A stretch of 64,000 nt of DNA from Acridotheres tristis (GCA_037013685.1 CM072919.1:31599435-31663434); one strand, 5' to 3'; positions 36,613 through 50,305 are shown, counted from the first letter of the stretch. Program-made: numbers and translations. Notes: a model not told the origin generated them from the sequence alone.

Positions 36613-39414
36613 GTTCTTATGGAATGCAATACATTTTTTTTTTTCTTTTTTCACACTACTAGATTATAGTTATTTTTATTCATAAAGGAAGGAAAAACGG
36701 GAAAAAAAGAGCTAATATGAGTGGTTATGATGATGTTAATTTTTATTTCAAAGTATCTTCTTTTGACCATGATTGAACTTGTTTAGCTGCTGCCAGTCAA
36801 TATTCTTTGAAGAAAACTGCCTGCTAGCGAAGAAGGGAGTTGTGTCAGAAAAACACTGTGAAATTAGGGTGACAGGAATAGAAATATGAGCCTGAAACAG
36901 AAACAGAACAGAGCAGTGGTGTTTATTCCATTCCCTTTTTCCTGTATATTCCAGTATAAATATTTATGACTTACCCTTTAAGCACAGTTTTGTTCCAAGG
37001 ACCAATAGTTCCTTCTTTTTTTTTCTTTCTTCCTGGTGTTTTGTGCTAAATCTAAAAATCTGTCTGTCTGCAATTGAGGGGAAGTTTCAAAGATGTTACT
37101 GTTAATTACACTTGTGTTTTTAACAGGATTAGCAGTACTGAGAAGTAAGCATAAAGGATATTGTCTTCATTACCTTCTGAAGTGCTCTATGGTATGAGCT
37201 CTATGCCAGTGCTAATGTAGGCTCATAAAAGACCACAATGTAAAGCCATGAAGAATTGGTATAATCTCAGAGTCTTCTGTTTTGTCATTATATGGACAAA
37301 ATTATTCTGCTCTAAGGATAGAAAATAAATGTATAAATACTTTGTCAGTTATGTCTCTGCTTTCCAAATTATTTAGATGACAATATGGAATCCATGATCA
37401 CAAAAATACTGGGAATATTTACTCCTTGAAGTTTCAGAGTTTTAATTTACATTTATATGCATTTCTAAGACTTTGCCAGCAGACTTGATTTGGAAGTGAA
37501 GACCCCTTGGAAGAGACCTGGAATAAAGTCCAAGAGGAGGACAGAGAACTATAGAGAAAAGCACCAAGCGTGACTTATGATTTTTCACAGAAATCACAAC
37601 CTGCCTTCCATGGATTAAAACAAGACACTTAAACTGTGTGGGGTTTTTTCTCAAAATATTCACTGCAAAGTTTGAATGCATATCTATATTCTACCAATAA
37701 CCGTTTTTGTATAGTCAATGCCAGAGGCATTATTGTAGGAATGTTGACTGACTCCTTCTGGATAAAAATGTCAGACTCTGGCAATCAGTTATGGTGGAGG
37801 GGTATCATGATTCCACGTATATGAATTAGTTAATTAGGATTAGTTTTAAAGAAAGCTGGTGTGCAGAAAGGAAAAATATTATATACCAAGGTTCTTTCCT
37901 ATATGTATTCTGCTTTAGTCATCTCATCTAAAATTTGCAGTTTCAATAACATATTTTAATTTTTTTATAACTGAAGCCTTGGATGTGACCGTAAGTGCAG
38001 AGAGATTTCTTGGAAGTGATACAGACAAGAATTATGTCTAGAAGCTGAGGAGCACCTGTGACAGCTAATTCCTAACGTTTATTCCTAGATCATAAGTGCA
38101 GAGAATTTGGCTGATTGTTCAAACATTTCAAACAGAGGGACAAATATTTGCCATAAAGTTAGTTCCTTATAGAATACATTGGTTGACGCTTTTTAATTTT
38201 TTCTTTTCTTAGTAAAATATTAGGAGTAATTTTGGGTTACCCAAATGATTTTTTGTTTCTTGTGTATGTATCATGGCTGCATTTGTTTTCTTTAAATCTC
38301 ATGCTAGACAATTTATGTTTTATGAAGTACGATAGACAATTGTACTAGAATAATGATACAGGTAAAATTAAAATTTGGGACATTTTGTTGAGCTTGAAAA
38401 GTCCTGTGTGAACTCACTAATTAGATCCGTGTCTCAGGAAGTTATTTTAGTAGGATTTTCATAAAACACTACTGTGGGGAGGCAGAGAAAGAAAGCACAA
38501 TATTTCAAACCTTTCTGTCAAGTCACATGTCCTAGAAAATCTCAGAATTAAAAAAAATCCATGCAAAGCCACTATGATTTTTAATAAGGGCCTCATATTT
38601 AAGTATATCTTTTTGATGATGATGTAAAATTTTCACAGGCAAAATGGTTTAGAGCACCATTTGCTAAATGCAGAAGACCTATAATGCACTGACATCAATT
38701 TCACCCTTATTTATTAATCTGAAGAATGAGGAAGATGAAGATGATCCATACCCTTGCCTTCTGCAGAAAATAAATCTATTGGCCAGGTGAACAATCCATA
38801 CTGAATTTCAGTATATGGTTGATGGAAGATAATTCTCATTTTTTATGATTCCTAAATCTTCTTCAGGTATCATTTTAAAACTTTCATTTTAAAAAGGGCT
38901 CTGAACTTTTTACAGCATACTTTACTTCCATGGTCTTGCTAGTTTACAAACTGAAAGATGTACATCGTAACAAATGTTACTGAAATAAACCCAAGTGGAT
39001 GAGTCTGAACAGGAAACTGCAGCATTTAGGGAGACAATATTTTTGTATGAATACTGGTAGTGTAGACTTTGACTCAGATGGAAGTGCTATTTGCACTGTT
39101 GGGCTATATTATACAGTAGCCAATCATCAATTTTTAGTTGTCAGTGTTAATATTCTCCCAAGATAATTTAAGTGGCCTATCAGTCTCAAACTCTAATTTA
39201 AAATTATGAAAGTGAATTTAAACAGTAAAACCTAATAAATGTGATCTAAAACGTCATTAGTGGCATAAAATCAGTACAGCAAAGGAAATCAGAATTTAGA
39301 TATTGGTTTAGCTGCAAAATTCTCTCTAAATGTAAATATAATATCTTTCCCAAAATGGCATACTTTACAGTACATGAGATAGTGCCTTTGAATGCTCAAA
39401 CAGATTGTTACTCC
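36613..39414. other. Unique AT-rich DNA, no gene recognised
   Basis: No coding, repeat-family or RNA-gene signal found beyond short homopolymers. Confidence 0.6.
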
Positions 39415-39650
39415 CATGCAGCATGGTCTCATCTGTAAACTGACTGAAGGTACATTCATCCAGGTCATTGGTAAAGACATTAAACAGAACTCATCCTAGT
39501 ACTGAGCCCTGGAGAGTAGCATTTGTGACTACTGGACAACTGGATCTGACTCCATCCACCTCTCTCTGAGATCTGGGCCAGCAAGCCATTTTTTTACCTA
39601 GTAAAGAGTTTACTCATCCAGACCCTGAGCAGCTACAGCAGTGAGCTGGA
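39415..39650 (-). mobile_element. CR1 LINE fragment (RT region), minus strand
   Basis: Reverse-complement CR1 phrases appear in order: 'ggtctcatctgtaaactgac', 'catccaggtcattggtaaag', 'acattaaacagaac', 'agtactgagccctggag', 'caactggatctgactccat', 'tttttacctagtaaagagt'. It covers the same CR1 segment as the fragment at 15137-15265 but extends further. There is no 3' tail and no intact frame. Confidence 0.87.
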
Positions 39651-42600
39651 TTTAAGTGCAAATAATAGTGTAAAATGCATGTTTTACCAGACACCTGCTT
39701 CTCAGGTTACAATCAACTTGTGAACTCTCATTTTTTTCTGCAAACAAACTCCTTTTTCTCCTAAAGACAGTCATATCATATTTGCAACACTTTTCTATTT
39801 CTGTTTCTCTGTGAATAAGCATTTGGTATGGAGTATATGGCGGTTGCAAAATATTCCACTGTAATGTTCATATCCAAAGAGACATTAGAAAAGTGTAATT
39901 AATATTGGAGTAAAATCATTAATATTTTGACATATTACATTGCATTACTCAACGCAAAGAAAACAATATCTGTCAGATATCAACTAGGAAATTGATACAG
40001 TAATGAGTGTCCACTCTAGTTCAAATATTTTTAATCAGAATTTCTTTTTAAATGTTATTTAATCAGATGTTTCCAGTTGATCATTAGTACTGAAAGAGTG
40101 TCATTGAAAGAAAAAAAGCTTTTTTTAGACTCTATATGTTTTTTTGGAGGCTATGGTTTTATGTCTTCATAACAGATTCTAGTTTGGATGGAATGCTTAT
40201 CTATTTCACTTAATTGAGTACTCATAATCAATGTCTCTGCACTAAATTATTCAAATTTGTCAAATATTATCTGCCTCTGGAAAGCACATTCTTGGAAGTC
40301 CCTTTTACACGTATCATAGAGATGGGATTCAGAGCTATACTTGATTAGCAAAATATTTGGTGTTTCAGAGAGTCGAGCTTCTGAGACCATAGTGTTATTA
40401 CTGATAAATCAGCATGCTGTCACAGATACATACCATGCTGGGTTCAGTTCAAGTAAAATCCAGCTTCAAAACAGAAGGAAAATAATTGCAGAATAAAATA
40501 CTGGTCTAGCAGGTGCTGTAGTTGTTATCCACATTATTACTTTTGATAATAGTAATACCCCTACATCCCCTACATAAGGCATGTAGGTTGTTTCATGTAA
40601 CATTGAAATTTTGCTTTCTACCACTAATAAATTCTGAGTAAAATAAAGACAAGATTATGCATTTGCCATAAACTCTAAATTTTACTTTATTTTTGCCCTG
40701 ATCACAAATTTAAGTTATTTTGTGTAAGTGAAGAAATAGGAATATGTTTATGTATAAAAGCTACTAAATCTTAATCACTTTTCATAACTTGAATATATTA
40801 GCTTCACAATTAATTTTAATATATTTAATTAAGCTCAAAGAATAGGGTACTGAATCTTTAAATGCTCCAGTTAACTAGAAAATGGCATCATCTTCCTTTC
40901 ACTTTCCAACACCACTTTTAATTATTCCCATTGAATTACTACTGGCTGTAATGATTTTTTTTTTTCTTGCAGAGGTACCACTGTATAAAATAGGGGGAAA
41001 TGCTTGACTACTATACATGAAGACAGTTCATCTCATAACTAATTTCTGAAGACATATGACTGAATGTAATATAAAAGTGTTGCTTACAATAGAGCTCTTT
41101 TAAGCCCAGGAGAGGTGAAGGCTATTGAATTCATGGTATGCTCATTCTAAGAGGTAATTAAGGATTGCATCTTCCTCCCCTTCGTTATCCCCCCATTTCC
41201 AAATCCCAAAATATTCTGTTAAATTGTTACCTTAAAAATGGAAGTGACAAAGCTTAATGCAGCACGTTAGGCTTGTCTGAACTTTTAATATTATAGCTCT
41301 TAGTTTTTCTGTTAAAATTAATTATTTTTCACAATCATAATTCTGTACTTAAATTCAGCATCTAAACTTAAGGTCTAGCCTTTCACACACAATGGATAAG
41401 GACAAAGATACACAAAGTGTACTGTGTAAATTGTGGGTGTTGAATAAATTATATTTTTTTAATAATTTGCAAGAGAAAGACGTGTGAGAGATGTGCAGAA
41501 AATCACCTCCTTTTGCTTTTGCTTTTTCTTTTCTTTTTTTTTTTCCCCACTAAGACACTGTTTATTTTTCAGAGTCTCCACCCCAATAAATACAGGACTT
41601 TAGTTATGGCTTTTGTTATAAAACTTATATCACATAATTTCCATGATGTACTTGCTATGATTTAGCATGTTATTGTATACAGGGTTTTTTAATCCCCAGT
41701 TTGATATTCACTTGATATGCCTCTAGGGTCCTAATCACTCTAATTTCCTTATTTGAAAATAATAAAATAAGTGCCAAAATGTCCAGCACTGGATGCAGGC
41801 AAATGGCTGTTTGACATCCTAAGACTAAAGGCAGAAATACTGTTTACCAATTACTTATTTTCTGGGAAGACATATTTGTTTTCTAGAATAAAAAAGGCTG
41901 GTTTAAGGGACAATATAATCCCAACTCTACTGCCAAAGAACGTGAAGTTTGTAATTACCAGTAATGATGGTAAGATTATCCCAAGAATCATGGTGAAATT
42001 AAAATAATTATTTAGTAATTAATGGTTATTAACAGGAAATTACTGCCCTAAGAGAATTAGTTGAGTAATTCACTACTAGTGGTAGTGATGTCAAAAGATT
42101 TTTGCTTTTTAAACGTTTTTCATATATTCATAGCACTGCAGACTATTATTGTATATTTATATAGTTTCTTACCTAATTTCAGTATTTCGTTATTCAAACA
42201 CATTCCTGGAATCTGGAATCCTATTCTAGTCTTGCTTCTTCAGTGAACCAAGATGATGTAATTTTTTATGTCATTCAGACATAAAAACTATGGGTCTAGA
42301 AGTAAGTGAGAGATTTCAGTAAAGGACTGAACCAAGAGGGGAATCACTTCAATAACTGTACTTCTAAGTGGGGATTCTTGTCAATTATGATATTTTTCTA
42401 AACTCTTGAAAGTGTCAGAGCCATATATCATGTGTGCATTCTGCCCTAAGTGCACCTGGAGGACCTTCAATTAACAGTAACTTCTTTTTGTGACTTTAAT
42501 TTTGTGGGGGTTCTAATTTTAAGTCTGAAAAATCGTTAGTATCAATGACTAGTCATGATCATGAAACAGCTTTTTAAAAATTTCTTGTGTACATTTAATC

Positions 42601-44924
42601 CCAGAGATCACTTAAAATATTAAGCATAACAATAATGCATAGAGCATGTACAACTGTAGATTCATTAGTAGCACAATTTATTTCACATATTGGATTTTCT
42701 TTTCCTAATGAGATTCCTGTGAAATCTTGTTAAAGTGAAATGGCATGTCAAACACTTGATCATCAGTAGTTTTCAAGTGTTGGACTGTAAGGGGAGATTT
42801 TCTGCTGGAAAATTATATGATGTAGCTGTGGCTGTAGTAGATTTGAAGGCAAAAACAAAAATTCTGTTATGGAAGAGTAAAAAAATCTTAAAAATTTAGC
42901 TAATGGACTATTAAAAAGTACAGGGCAAGGTGTGTTTAATGATGACATGCAATTAGTTTATTTATTTATTTATTTGATGACAGTAGTAGGATGATAACAC
43001 AGAAGATGATTAAAGAAAAAACACAAAAAACCCCCATAAAGAGTTGGTTGCATTACAAACAGTGATTATAATTTAAGCTGTGCGGGAACATAGTTTATGG
43101 CTATTCAGGTCTGGGAGGTGAGAGAGAAGTGTACAACTCTTGTTGGTAACTTCAATAATCCAAATTTCTGGATGTCAGGAAGTAGTCCTGCTGCAGTGCT
43201 CAAGGTAGTAGCTTTGCATGTTATAATTGCATATCTTTACTTTCTCTTTTTAAATAATATAATTGATTTGTCTATATTTTTGGAGTTCATAAAAATTAAT
43301 ATGATTCTGTTGCAGAATTTTTGAATGTAAGAGATTTTTCATAGTGCCCACAGATGCATTTTGTTACATTTTAGATGGTTTGTTAGGGTTTTTTTTACCA
43401 CACAGACTAATCATCTTATAGTTAAAATCTAGTTAAAAGTCTAATGTACACCGCAACAAAGTTTTACATACTTTGTTTATGTTTATATTTTTTGCCTGAT
43501 TTCTATCAAGGAATCTTTATCAAATAGGGTGGTCATTTCAACTTGCAAAACCAAAAAGCCGTTCTCAAATGGTTTAGAAAGTAAGTTGACAATGACTTTT
43601 AGATGTCTAAGATAAAACTGTTACTTGTGTTAATATCTATTACTAGAGAGCCATGCAATTTGTCAATGATCTGGATAAAATTGCTTCTTTTCTTTTAAAC
43701 AATCATAAAATTACTCAATGCTAAATGTGATTCCTGCTTGCTTAAAAATCTTCTTCAGCTACTAGAAGAAACCAATATTTCAGGTTACTTAGGAATACTT
43801 TTCATGTAGTAAATCAAATTTTATTGATGTACATTTTTGTTAGAGATAGAGTAGATCTACTCAATTATTATTAACAGAAACAAAAAAGGCTTTTAAAAAT
43901 TTTATCTTGAAAGTATTTTTTTAATGTTACTATAAATTACAGACTCAAATTAAAAACATGGTTTGTTTTCAGTATATTCATTTGGTTAATTCAATCTAAT
44001 GTGCATTAGTGGAGCAATTCAAGTGTTTTTACTTCTGAGTAAGAAGAAGTTAACAGCTTTAGATGTAGAAAACCTTTCTCTACTCCAAAAGCAACTCTGA
44101 GTGATTTGAGTTGCCTAGATCCCTGTAATTCCTAACCAAACTCCAATTTGCCAAATTAAACTCCAATTTTTGTATTGCAGGTGACATCAAGAGAAGCAGA
44201 AAGTATCAAAGTGCAGCACTAGGTCTGCCTTTGCTTTGGTACCCATCATTCTCTCTGATGCTGTTTTATCTTACTATGAGTTATCCAGCTGCTTTTATGG
44301 GCAGTACTTCTTAGCCATGGGTCAGCTACTGATGGTCCTGCCCCTCAAATGTAGAAGTCCTTATTTTGAGAACGATTACTAGCAAAAGTATAGGAGTGAT
44401 CTTTAAACTTTGGACAGCAAGTTTTCTTTATTTTTGATCTTGGTGGTAAGTGTTAGGGATGCTGCTTTTAAAACTTTTTTTGGAAGACTGATCAACTCTA
44501 AGTCATTTTGAATTAATGGAGACTAATTTTAAAGTTAAAATATTTTCATAAATCCAGATTAAAGTATTTCAAAATTGCTCTGAGGTTATTTGAATTTTTT
44601 AATTGCTTGTGCACTCTGTTACCTAATTATGTTGTGTTTGATAATTTGTGGTTTCCTTCTTCTGCCTAAATACATCAAAAGATGAATTATTGGAGAATGT
44701 TGCCTATGAGTATAATGAATTCCTGAGAACAGTGAGTGGTTAATAACTTTACAAATCTGAGAAAACCAGAATTTATTTCAACACCTCATTGGATAGCCTT
44801 GCTAAGCCAGCAGTTCCCACACCTTTTTTTTCCTTCTGTCAACTAAACTAGTGAGAACTGTACTTGCCTTCTTCATTAAAATATGGGGTTCCATAGGTTT
44901 ATTTATTATAACAATTTAAATAAT
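39651..44924. other. Unique AT-rich DNA, no gene recognised
   Basis: No gene recognised. Polypyrimidine tracts are common (41510-41548). One, at 40956-40974, ends in a well-formed acceptor-like TTGCAG, but no coding exon follows. A TTTA microsatellite is at 42957-42975. Confidence 0.6.
42957..42975. repeat. (TTTA)n microsatellite
   Basis: Nearly five uninterrupted TTTA units. Confidence 0.95.
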
Positions 44925-45185
44925 AGGATCAAGGCTTGGAAGGTATCTTAAAGATCAACTAGTTCCAGCCCACTTGACATGGACAGGGACACATTTCACT
45001 AGAAATGTTACTCAGAGCACCACCCAACCCGGTCTTGAACCTTCAGGATGGGGCATCCACTACTTCTCTGGACAACATGTTCCAGTGCCTCAGCACCCTA
45101 ACAGCAAAGAATTTCTCCTAAATAGACGCTTGATGCATACAAGGGGATTGCATCCTTTGTGCTTTTATATGATATCGTATTATCC
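44925..45185 (-). mobile_element. CR1 LINE 3'-end fragment, minus strand
   Basis: Reading from the 3' end: 'aataggatcaaggcttggaa', 'cttaaagatcaactagttcc', 'gacatggacagggacac', 'accacccaacccggtcttga', 'ggatggggcatccacta', 'gttccagtgcctcagcaccc', 'aaagaatttctcctaa'. This is a near-textbook avian CR1 3' UTR, with similarity fading after about 45130. The 89-codon plus frame across it is antisense and not a gene. Confidence 0.95.
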
Positions 45186-45451
45186 TTTTGCATTTGAAAA
45201 ATTGCTGGGAATCTTACAGAAACTTAGATGTGCTTTTCAGTGAAATGAGATGCAGAAAAGCAATCTTATGATGGATGGCAGTGATTTAATGGATCTAATG
45301 AATGAAAGAAATGCAGTCAAATGGACTTTCTGAGAAGCATCTGTGCATATGCATTGTTGATTTTGTCACTATTACTGCCCATCATCTTCCTGCTGCTGAG
45401 CCACAATGCACTGCAGTGCAGAGCTGTAGGTGATCAGCACAGCTTTACATG

Positions 45452-45488
45452 AGTGCTGCTGTGTCAGTCCTCAGCAGCACTTTTTTTT
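45452..45488 (+). other. Perfect 10-bp hairpin followed by T8
   Basis: AGTGCTGCTG (45452-45461) and CAGCAGCACT (45472-45481) are perfect complements around a 10-nt loop, and T8 (45481-45488) follows at once. A competing stem is possible with CAGCAC at 45436-45441. A stem followed by a T run can stop RNA polymerase III, but no box A/B or upstream Pol III element was recognised. Role unknown. Confidence 0.6.
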
Positions 45489-45898
45489 ATCTGGGTGTAG
45501 TGTGAGGTATGCTCTGCTGCTGTTAGTTCATTAAAACCTAGTGCGAATAGACTCACAGAAAGGGATCCTAGGAAGAGCAAAAAAGCTTTAAATGGATCCT
45601 GAAATACTTATACTTGTAACTAGGGAGGAACAGCTTGAAACAGCTCAATTGTCAGATAAATACTGTGATTTATAGTAATTGCTCATTAAAAAAAATATTC
45701 TGGAAAAATGCAACACTAATTATAGCAATATCTTTAAAAAAACCAACTTTGTGTGTTGGTTCATTACCTTATGACGATAGAGATTTAGAGAAATATTTTG
45801 TGATTTTGTCTTGATGGTTCACTCAGTTCAAGAAAATTAAAGTTAGTTGGTCAGTTATCAGTAAAAAGCAAGAGTTTGTTGGAAAAGTGGCATTTTAG

Positions 45899-45978
45899 CA
45901 AAAAACAACAAAAATATACAAACCAAAAACCCTAACCAAACCAAGCCAAACCAAAAAAACAAACAAACAAAAAAACCT
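45899..45978 (-). repeat. A/C-rich (minus strand T/G-rich) low-complexity tract
   Basis: Runs of AAAAC, ACCAAA and CCAAACC, equivalent to TTTGG/GTTTT on the other strand. It resembles the T/G-rich tracts at 49.4 and 51.5 kb in the opposite orientation. Confidence 0.9.
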
Positions 45979-47394
45979 CCAAAGCAGCAAAATAAACATA
46001 CATACTTTTTTTCTAAGGAAAATATATTTACATATTTCAGTGTTATCATCCTCAAAAGTGTTCATAGAAATTTCTCTTGACTCTGGGAGGTATTGGCAGA
46101 AGTCATGAAGTGGCCATTGTCTATTCAATGAAATTCTCTTCATTTATTTAGGCAGAGCTTTTCTTTCAGTTAGTGATTTTAAAAGAAAAATTTATTTACA
46201 TTTGAGAGGATGAGTACTTCATGGTTAACATAATGCTAAATACAGGGCACAGACAATAAGTTGCGATAGGCAGAGAGATTCACTGCTCTGAAAAAACATT
46301 TGGCTCTAGAGGAGCAGTGAGTAAATGCTGTTCATTCCAGTTTCCCATCCATTTAGATGGATGCTTGCGTGACTAGGATATTCTTGCCAAATGGATGTTC
46401 TAAATCCAATCCCAGAGCACAATCATTTGGAATGACTGAAAAATGGATGGTTACAAACACACTCCATCATTAAGCAGTTGTTAAATCTCCATCATAATCT
46501 GTTTTCATCCACGATTTTGAATGACCGAAACACTTTTCTCACCCTTGGACTGTTTAATTAATATAGGAGTTGTGGAGTTTTTTGTTTGTTTTCTGAGTTG
46601 TTTTACAGAAAAAGTTAACTTTCTTCTATTCAAGTCCCAGATTTTGTATTCATAGGACTCTTGAGCAAACACTCAATATTTTTAGGCATGTGATTTAAAT
46701 TCAAACAACTCCTAGGCTTTAAATGAATCATGTGCTTTACTAAATAGGAACCAAAATAGTGAGCAGGGGCATGAGAGGTGGGAGGAAGCTGTTCTGTTAG
46801 ACAAATATGTTGGCTCTGTCTTCTTTCCATGGTCTTAGGGTTGACTAACAGGGTGTACTACACTGAGAAATAATAAATGTTAATTGTTTTGTTTACAGCA
46901 CAATTTGTGAATTAAGCATAATTTATGCTAAACTATTGCATGAGGTACAAGGATGTGGACAGTGGGTAAACTAGGTAGATTAAATGGAATAAAGAAATAC
47001 AATGATTGGTTATACAAATGTGATTAACTCATTGCTTGTAATACCTATCACAGGGAGAAAACATTGATAATACAATTACAGCAAATGAAACCAAATTATT
47101 GTGTATTTAAAGGGTTGGAAACATTGTGTGTCTTATTAATTAGCCAGGGATTTTTTCAACGAATTCACTCCTAATACATTGTATAAAGATAGAAAGCTGT
47201 ACTTTACAAAAAAACTCAAAACTTTCTGACTGTGGGTATATCTTAAAAATAAAAATATTAGCAAAATTATAGGGGAATTTTGATATACAAAGACAATAAA
47301 ATTATTTTGCAAGAGGTAAGTAATAATTAGATTTTTTAATAATCTGATACTGAGAAGCAATCACTGTTTCAGCTCAAGATTAAAAATATGTCAA

Positions 47395-47700
47395 ATATTG
47401 AGCATTCAAATAAATCAGTCTTCAAATAGAATTTATTGTTTAGCTGTGTGAATATGTTTACACAGGCTAGAAATTGGACTGTACCAATTTGCTTTGCACC
47501 TTGAAGGCAACAATGCATGACTGCAGTGAGAGATCTCCAGTCAGATCATGTAGTTGAACAGTTCCAGTTCATGCAAATGACAGGAGTTGCCATAAATATT
47601 TTAAAATGTGCTTCTTAGTTAGTAGTCCATTAAACAATTGCATACGCAACCAGTCCAAATTAGTCCTTCCTAATTTTCTGCCTAAAGAGCACTGTTATAA
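47395..47700. promoter_or_regulatory. Candidate conserved noncoding element with POU and TALE motifs
   Basis: The block is free of microsatellites and repeat-family signals. It contains an octamer ATGCAAAT (47571-47578) overlapping by one base a MEIS/PBX-type TGACAG (47578-47583), and several ATTA/TAAT cores around it. This motif density is usual for vertebrate developmental enhancers, but the same motifs arise by chance in AT-rich DNA. Boundaries are approximate. Confidence 0.25.
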
Positions 47701-49362
47701 GTTCTCAAGAAAAATCAGGAGATGATGGATAGCCCCTAGCAACTCTGTGGCACAGTGTAGTAACAACATGGAGAACTAGCCTATGCAGTTCTTTCAGAAG
47801 GATGGTGAAATCTTGGAGAGGAGCCAAAGGGGTAACGAGGTCGGTTAGCTGTACAAATATCTGTTACAACCCTGCATTTTGGGGATAAATGAAGGCACCA
47901 CAGCATGAAAAGGATCGGGGAAGCAAAAGTCCTAAATATAGGGAATTTGAAGCACAAAAGGTGCACCAGCATGTATGTAAAATATAGGAAGAAGGTCATG
48001 AATTTGGGTCCCCATTGATAAATAAAGTGAAAAAAATATAAAGGGATAGTTAATTTTTGGGTTATCTGCCACTAATAAGAAAGCAAATGGAGAACTAAAA
48101 TGGGAAGAATACAAGTGTCAAGGCCTTGCATTGTGAAAAGAATGCCTACAAGAGGAAGAAGTAACCTTTCCAGAAGCTCTATGAAACTCAATTTCTTTTC
48201 AGCTTTCTCTGAGAAGACAGTCTCCAGCAGATAATTTGGCTGTAGTTAGGAGCAAAATGATTAAAACATAGTACTCAATTACCAGGCTCAAGACTGACTC
48301 CTGGATTATGTCAGTGGGGGCCTCACAAAAGCCAGCTGCTAATGAGATATACTTTTGTTTCAAGCAATCTCTTTTTGGATCTAGCTGATTTCCAGGCTAC
48401 TAGAACTTGAGAGGGAGGATTGAGGGTGGGGGGCCTAATATCCTTTCCTACCCATTCTATTCCTGATGTCAACTCTTAATGTTCATCTCAGAGCATAGCA
48501 AGTAAATATTAAACACTAACCCAGTATAAGGTTTCTTTCATCTTCCTATCTGCCCCCCCTCACCATGTAAATATAAACACAGGTTAGTTTAGTCCTGTTA
48601 TGGTGAGAAGGAACAGCTTTCTGTTTGACAAAAATGCTCCAAAGTCAAAAAGTAATGAAAGTACCTGGACTTTCCTCATTTTGGTTGGCAATGACACATT
48701 GATCCTTTTGAAACCTGCTCACGACATTGTTCATGGATTTAAGCCTGTCCACAGGCAAATGAAAAAGGGTGCTTTGTACCAGAGAGCTATCTCTGAATGC
48801 TATGAACACCTCTCTTTGCTCCCTTCTAGCTGCAGAGAAGGGTATATTAACTGCATGAATCATTCACTTCTGACCTTGACAACAGTAATTTTTATCAGTT
48901 TCCATGTATATTTCTAAAACAAATTAATTTGTTTCATTGCTTCTAACTGCTTTGTAATATATCCATCTCAAAAGTATGATGAATACCTTCAGTTTTCCCA
49001 GCAGTGTTGTTTCTTTCTTTCTATTTCAATATAATAAACACTATTTTTATTTTGCAAATTAATAATGCATTTGAAATATGCAGGTGTTTTTCCTGAAGAA
49101 AATTCCTGCATGGAATTTTCCATGCTTTAATATATTTTTTGAATGAGGATAATGTAATTAATCTTGATGGTCAAAAAGGTAGCTTAGCCCTTGTAATATG
49201 ATCAATTTGCCATTGCCGTAGTTGTTCACTCACAGCTGTGTGATGGTTGTGGTTTTTTTAATAGATGTGATTGTATCAACCATTTTACTGATTAAAAATT
49301 TTTGCAATAAAAAATGAAGATATACTGAATTTAATTTTATATAGAGAAACAATTTTTGATTA

Positions 49363-49445
49363 TTTGTTTGTTTGTTTGGGTTTTTGGGGGGGTTTGGGGG
49401 ATTTTTATTTTTGTTTTTGGGGTTTTTTGTTTGTTTTTATTTTTT
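49363..49445 (+). repeat. T/G-rich low-complexity tract with G-quadruplex potential
   Basis: TTTG repeats lead into GGG (49378-49380), G7 (49386-49392), G5 (49396-49400) and G4 (49419-49422), separated by short T loops. Four G3 runs fit within 49378-49400 because the G7 run can supply two of them. The upstream TTTG unit and the downstream T-rich part have no other identity. Confidence 0.9.
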
Positions 49446-49749
49446 CTCTTGAAGATCTGGTCTTTGAAGAAAGAATGGAAAGTAATCTAAGCATTTTTTA
49501 AAAAAGAGCACAATAATAAAGTGACAGAAAAAAATGAATGAGGGAAGCTTCCACTAAGCAATGACATAAAGTTTTGCTAATATGCAATAGAACCCATGAG
49601 CTTTCAGAATTCAGATTGAATTTAGATAAGAAATTTTGTTTTGATTTTTCTCCAAAATATTAACATTAAACAAAATAAAACAAAATTAAAATAACTGTGT
49701 TTCTTGACACCTATTGAAGGTTTTTTCGTATTTTGAAAGTTGCTAGAAG

Positions 49750-50305
49750 TTGTAAAATCTGATCAATATAACTTGGGAAAGTGCCAGATATTGCATGTGG
49801 GATGGGGCAACCCTGGATATATGTATAGACAGGAGAAGAAGACCAGCCATAGAAAGCAATTGTCCCACTCTGCTCTGCAGAAAGTGTTGTCTCACCTTGA
49901 AATTTGCATAATTTTGGCCACTACAATATAAGAAAGCTATAGAGCTATTTGAAAGTTCAAAGGAGGTCAACAAAGATGAAGGTGAAGGGCCTTGAGGTGA
50001 AGCCATGTGTAGAGCAGTTCAGCCTGGAGGAGACTGAGGGGATACCTCATTGCAGTCTATACCTCATTAGGAGAAATACAGGGTCAGACAATGTTCTTTC
50101 TTTTTTGCCCAGTGTGTGGCTGAGCAATGGAACAGGCTCTGCAGGGAAGTGGCAACAGAACCACCATTCTGATAGAATTCAAGAAGGTTTGGACAATACT
50201 CGTGCACATGGTGTGACTCTTGAGGACATCCTGTGCAAGGACAGGAAATCAATAAAACTTGTAGGTCCCTTGAAGTTCAGAAGATTCACTGATTCTATAA
50301 AATGG
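49750..50305 (+). mobile_element. CR1 LINE, 5'-truncated, plus strand
   Basis: The start corresponds to the C-terminal part of CR1 ORF2: GKCQILHVGWGNPGYMYR is readable at about 49778-49831. The 3' UTR follows with 'cagttcagcctggaggagac' (50013), 'gtgtggctgagcaatggaac' (50113), 'ggcaacagaaccaccattct' (50152) and the terminal 'gattcactgattctataaaa' (50283). Stops and indels break the reading frame. The open frames of 63 and 119 codons here are remnants of, or chance frames in, this element. Confidence 0.93.

Larger units (their letters stand above)
45186..49749. other. Mostly unique DNA, no gene recognised
   Basis: Holds a hairpin with a T tract (45452-45488), an A/C-rich low-complexity block (45899-45978), a candidate conserved element (47395-47700) and a G/T-rich block (49363-49445). 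Open frames are at most 105 codons (48600-48917, +) and have no recognisable domain. Confidence 0.55.

Noticed and set aside
40956..41100. Acceptor-like TTTTTCTTGCAG followed by a possible exon
   Set aside because: All frames close quickly and no donor with matching context was found.
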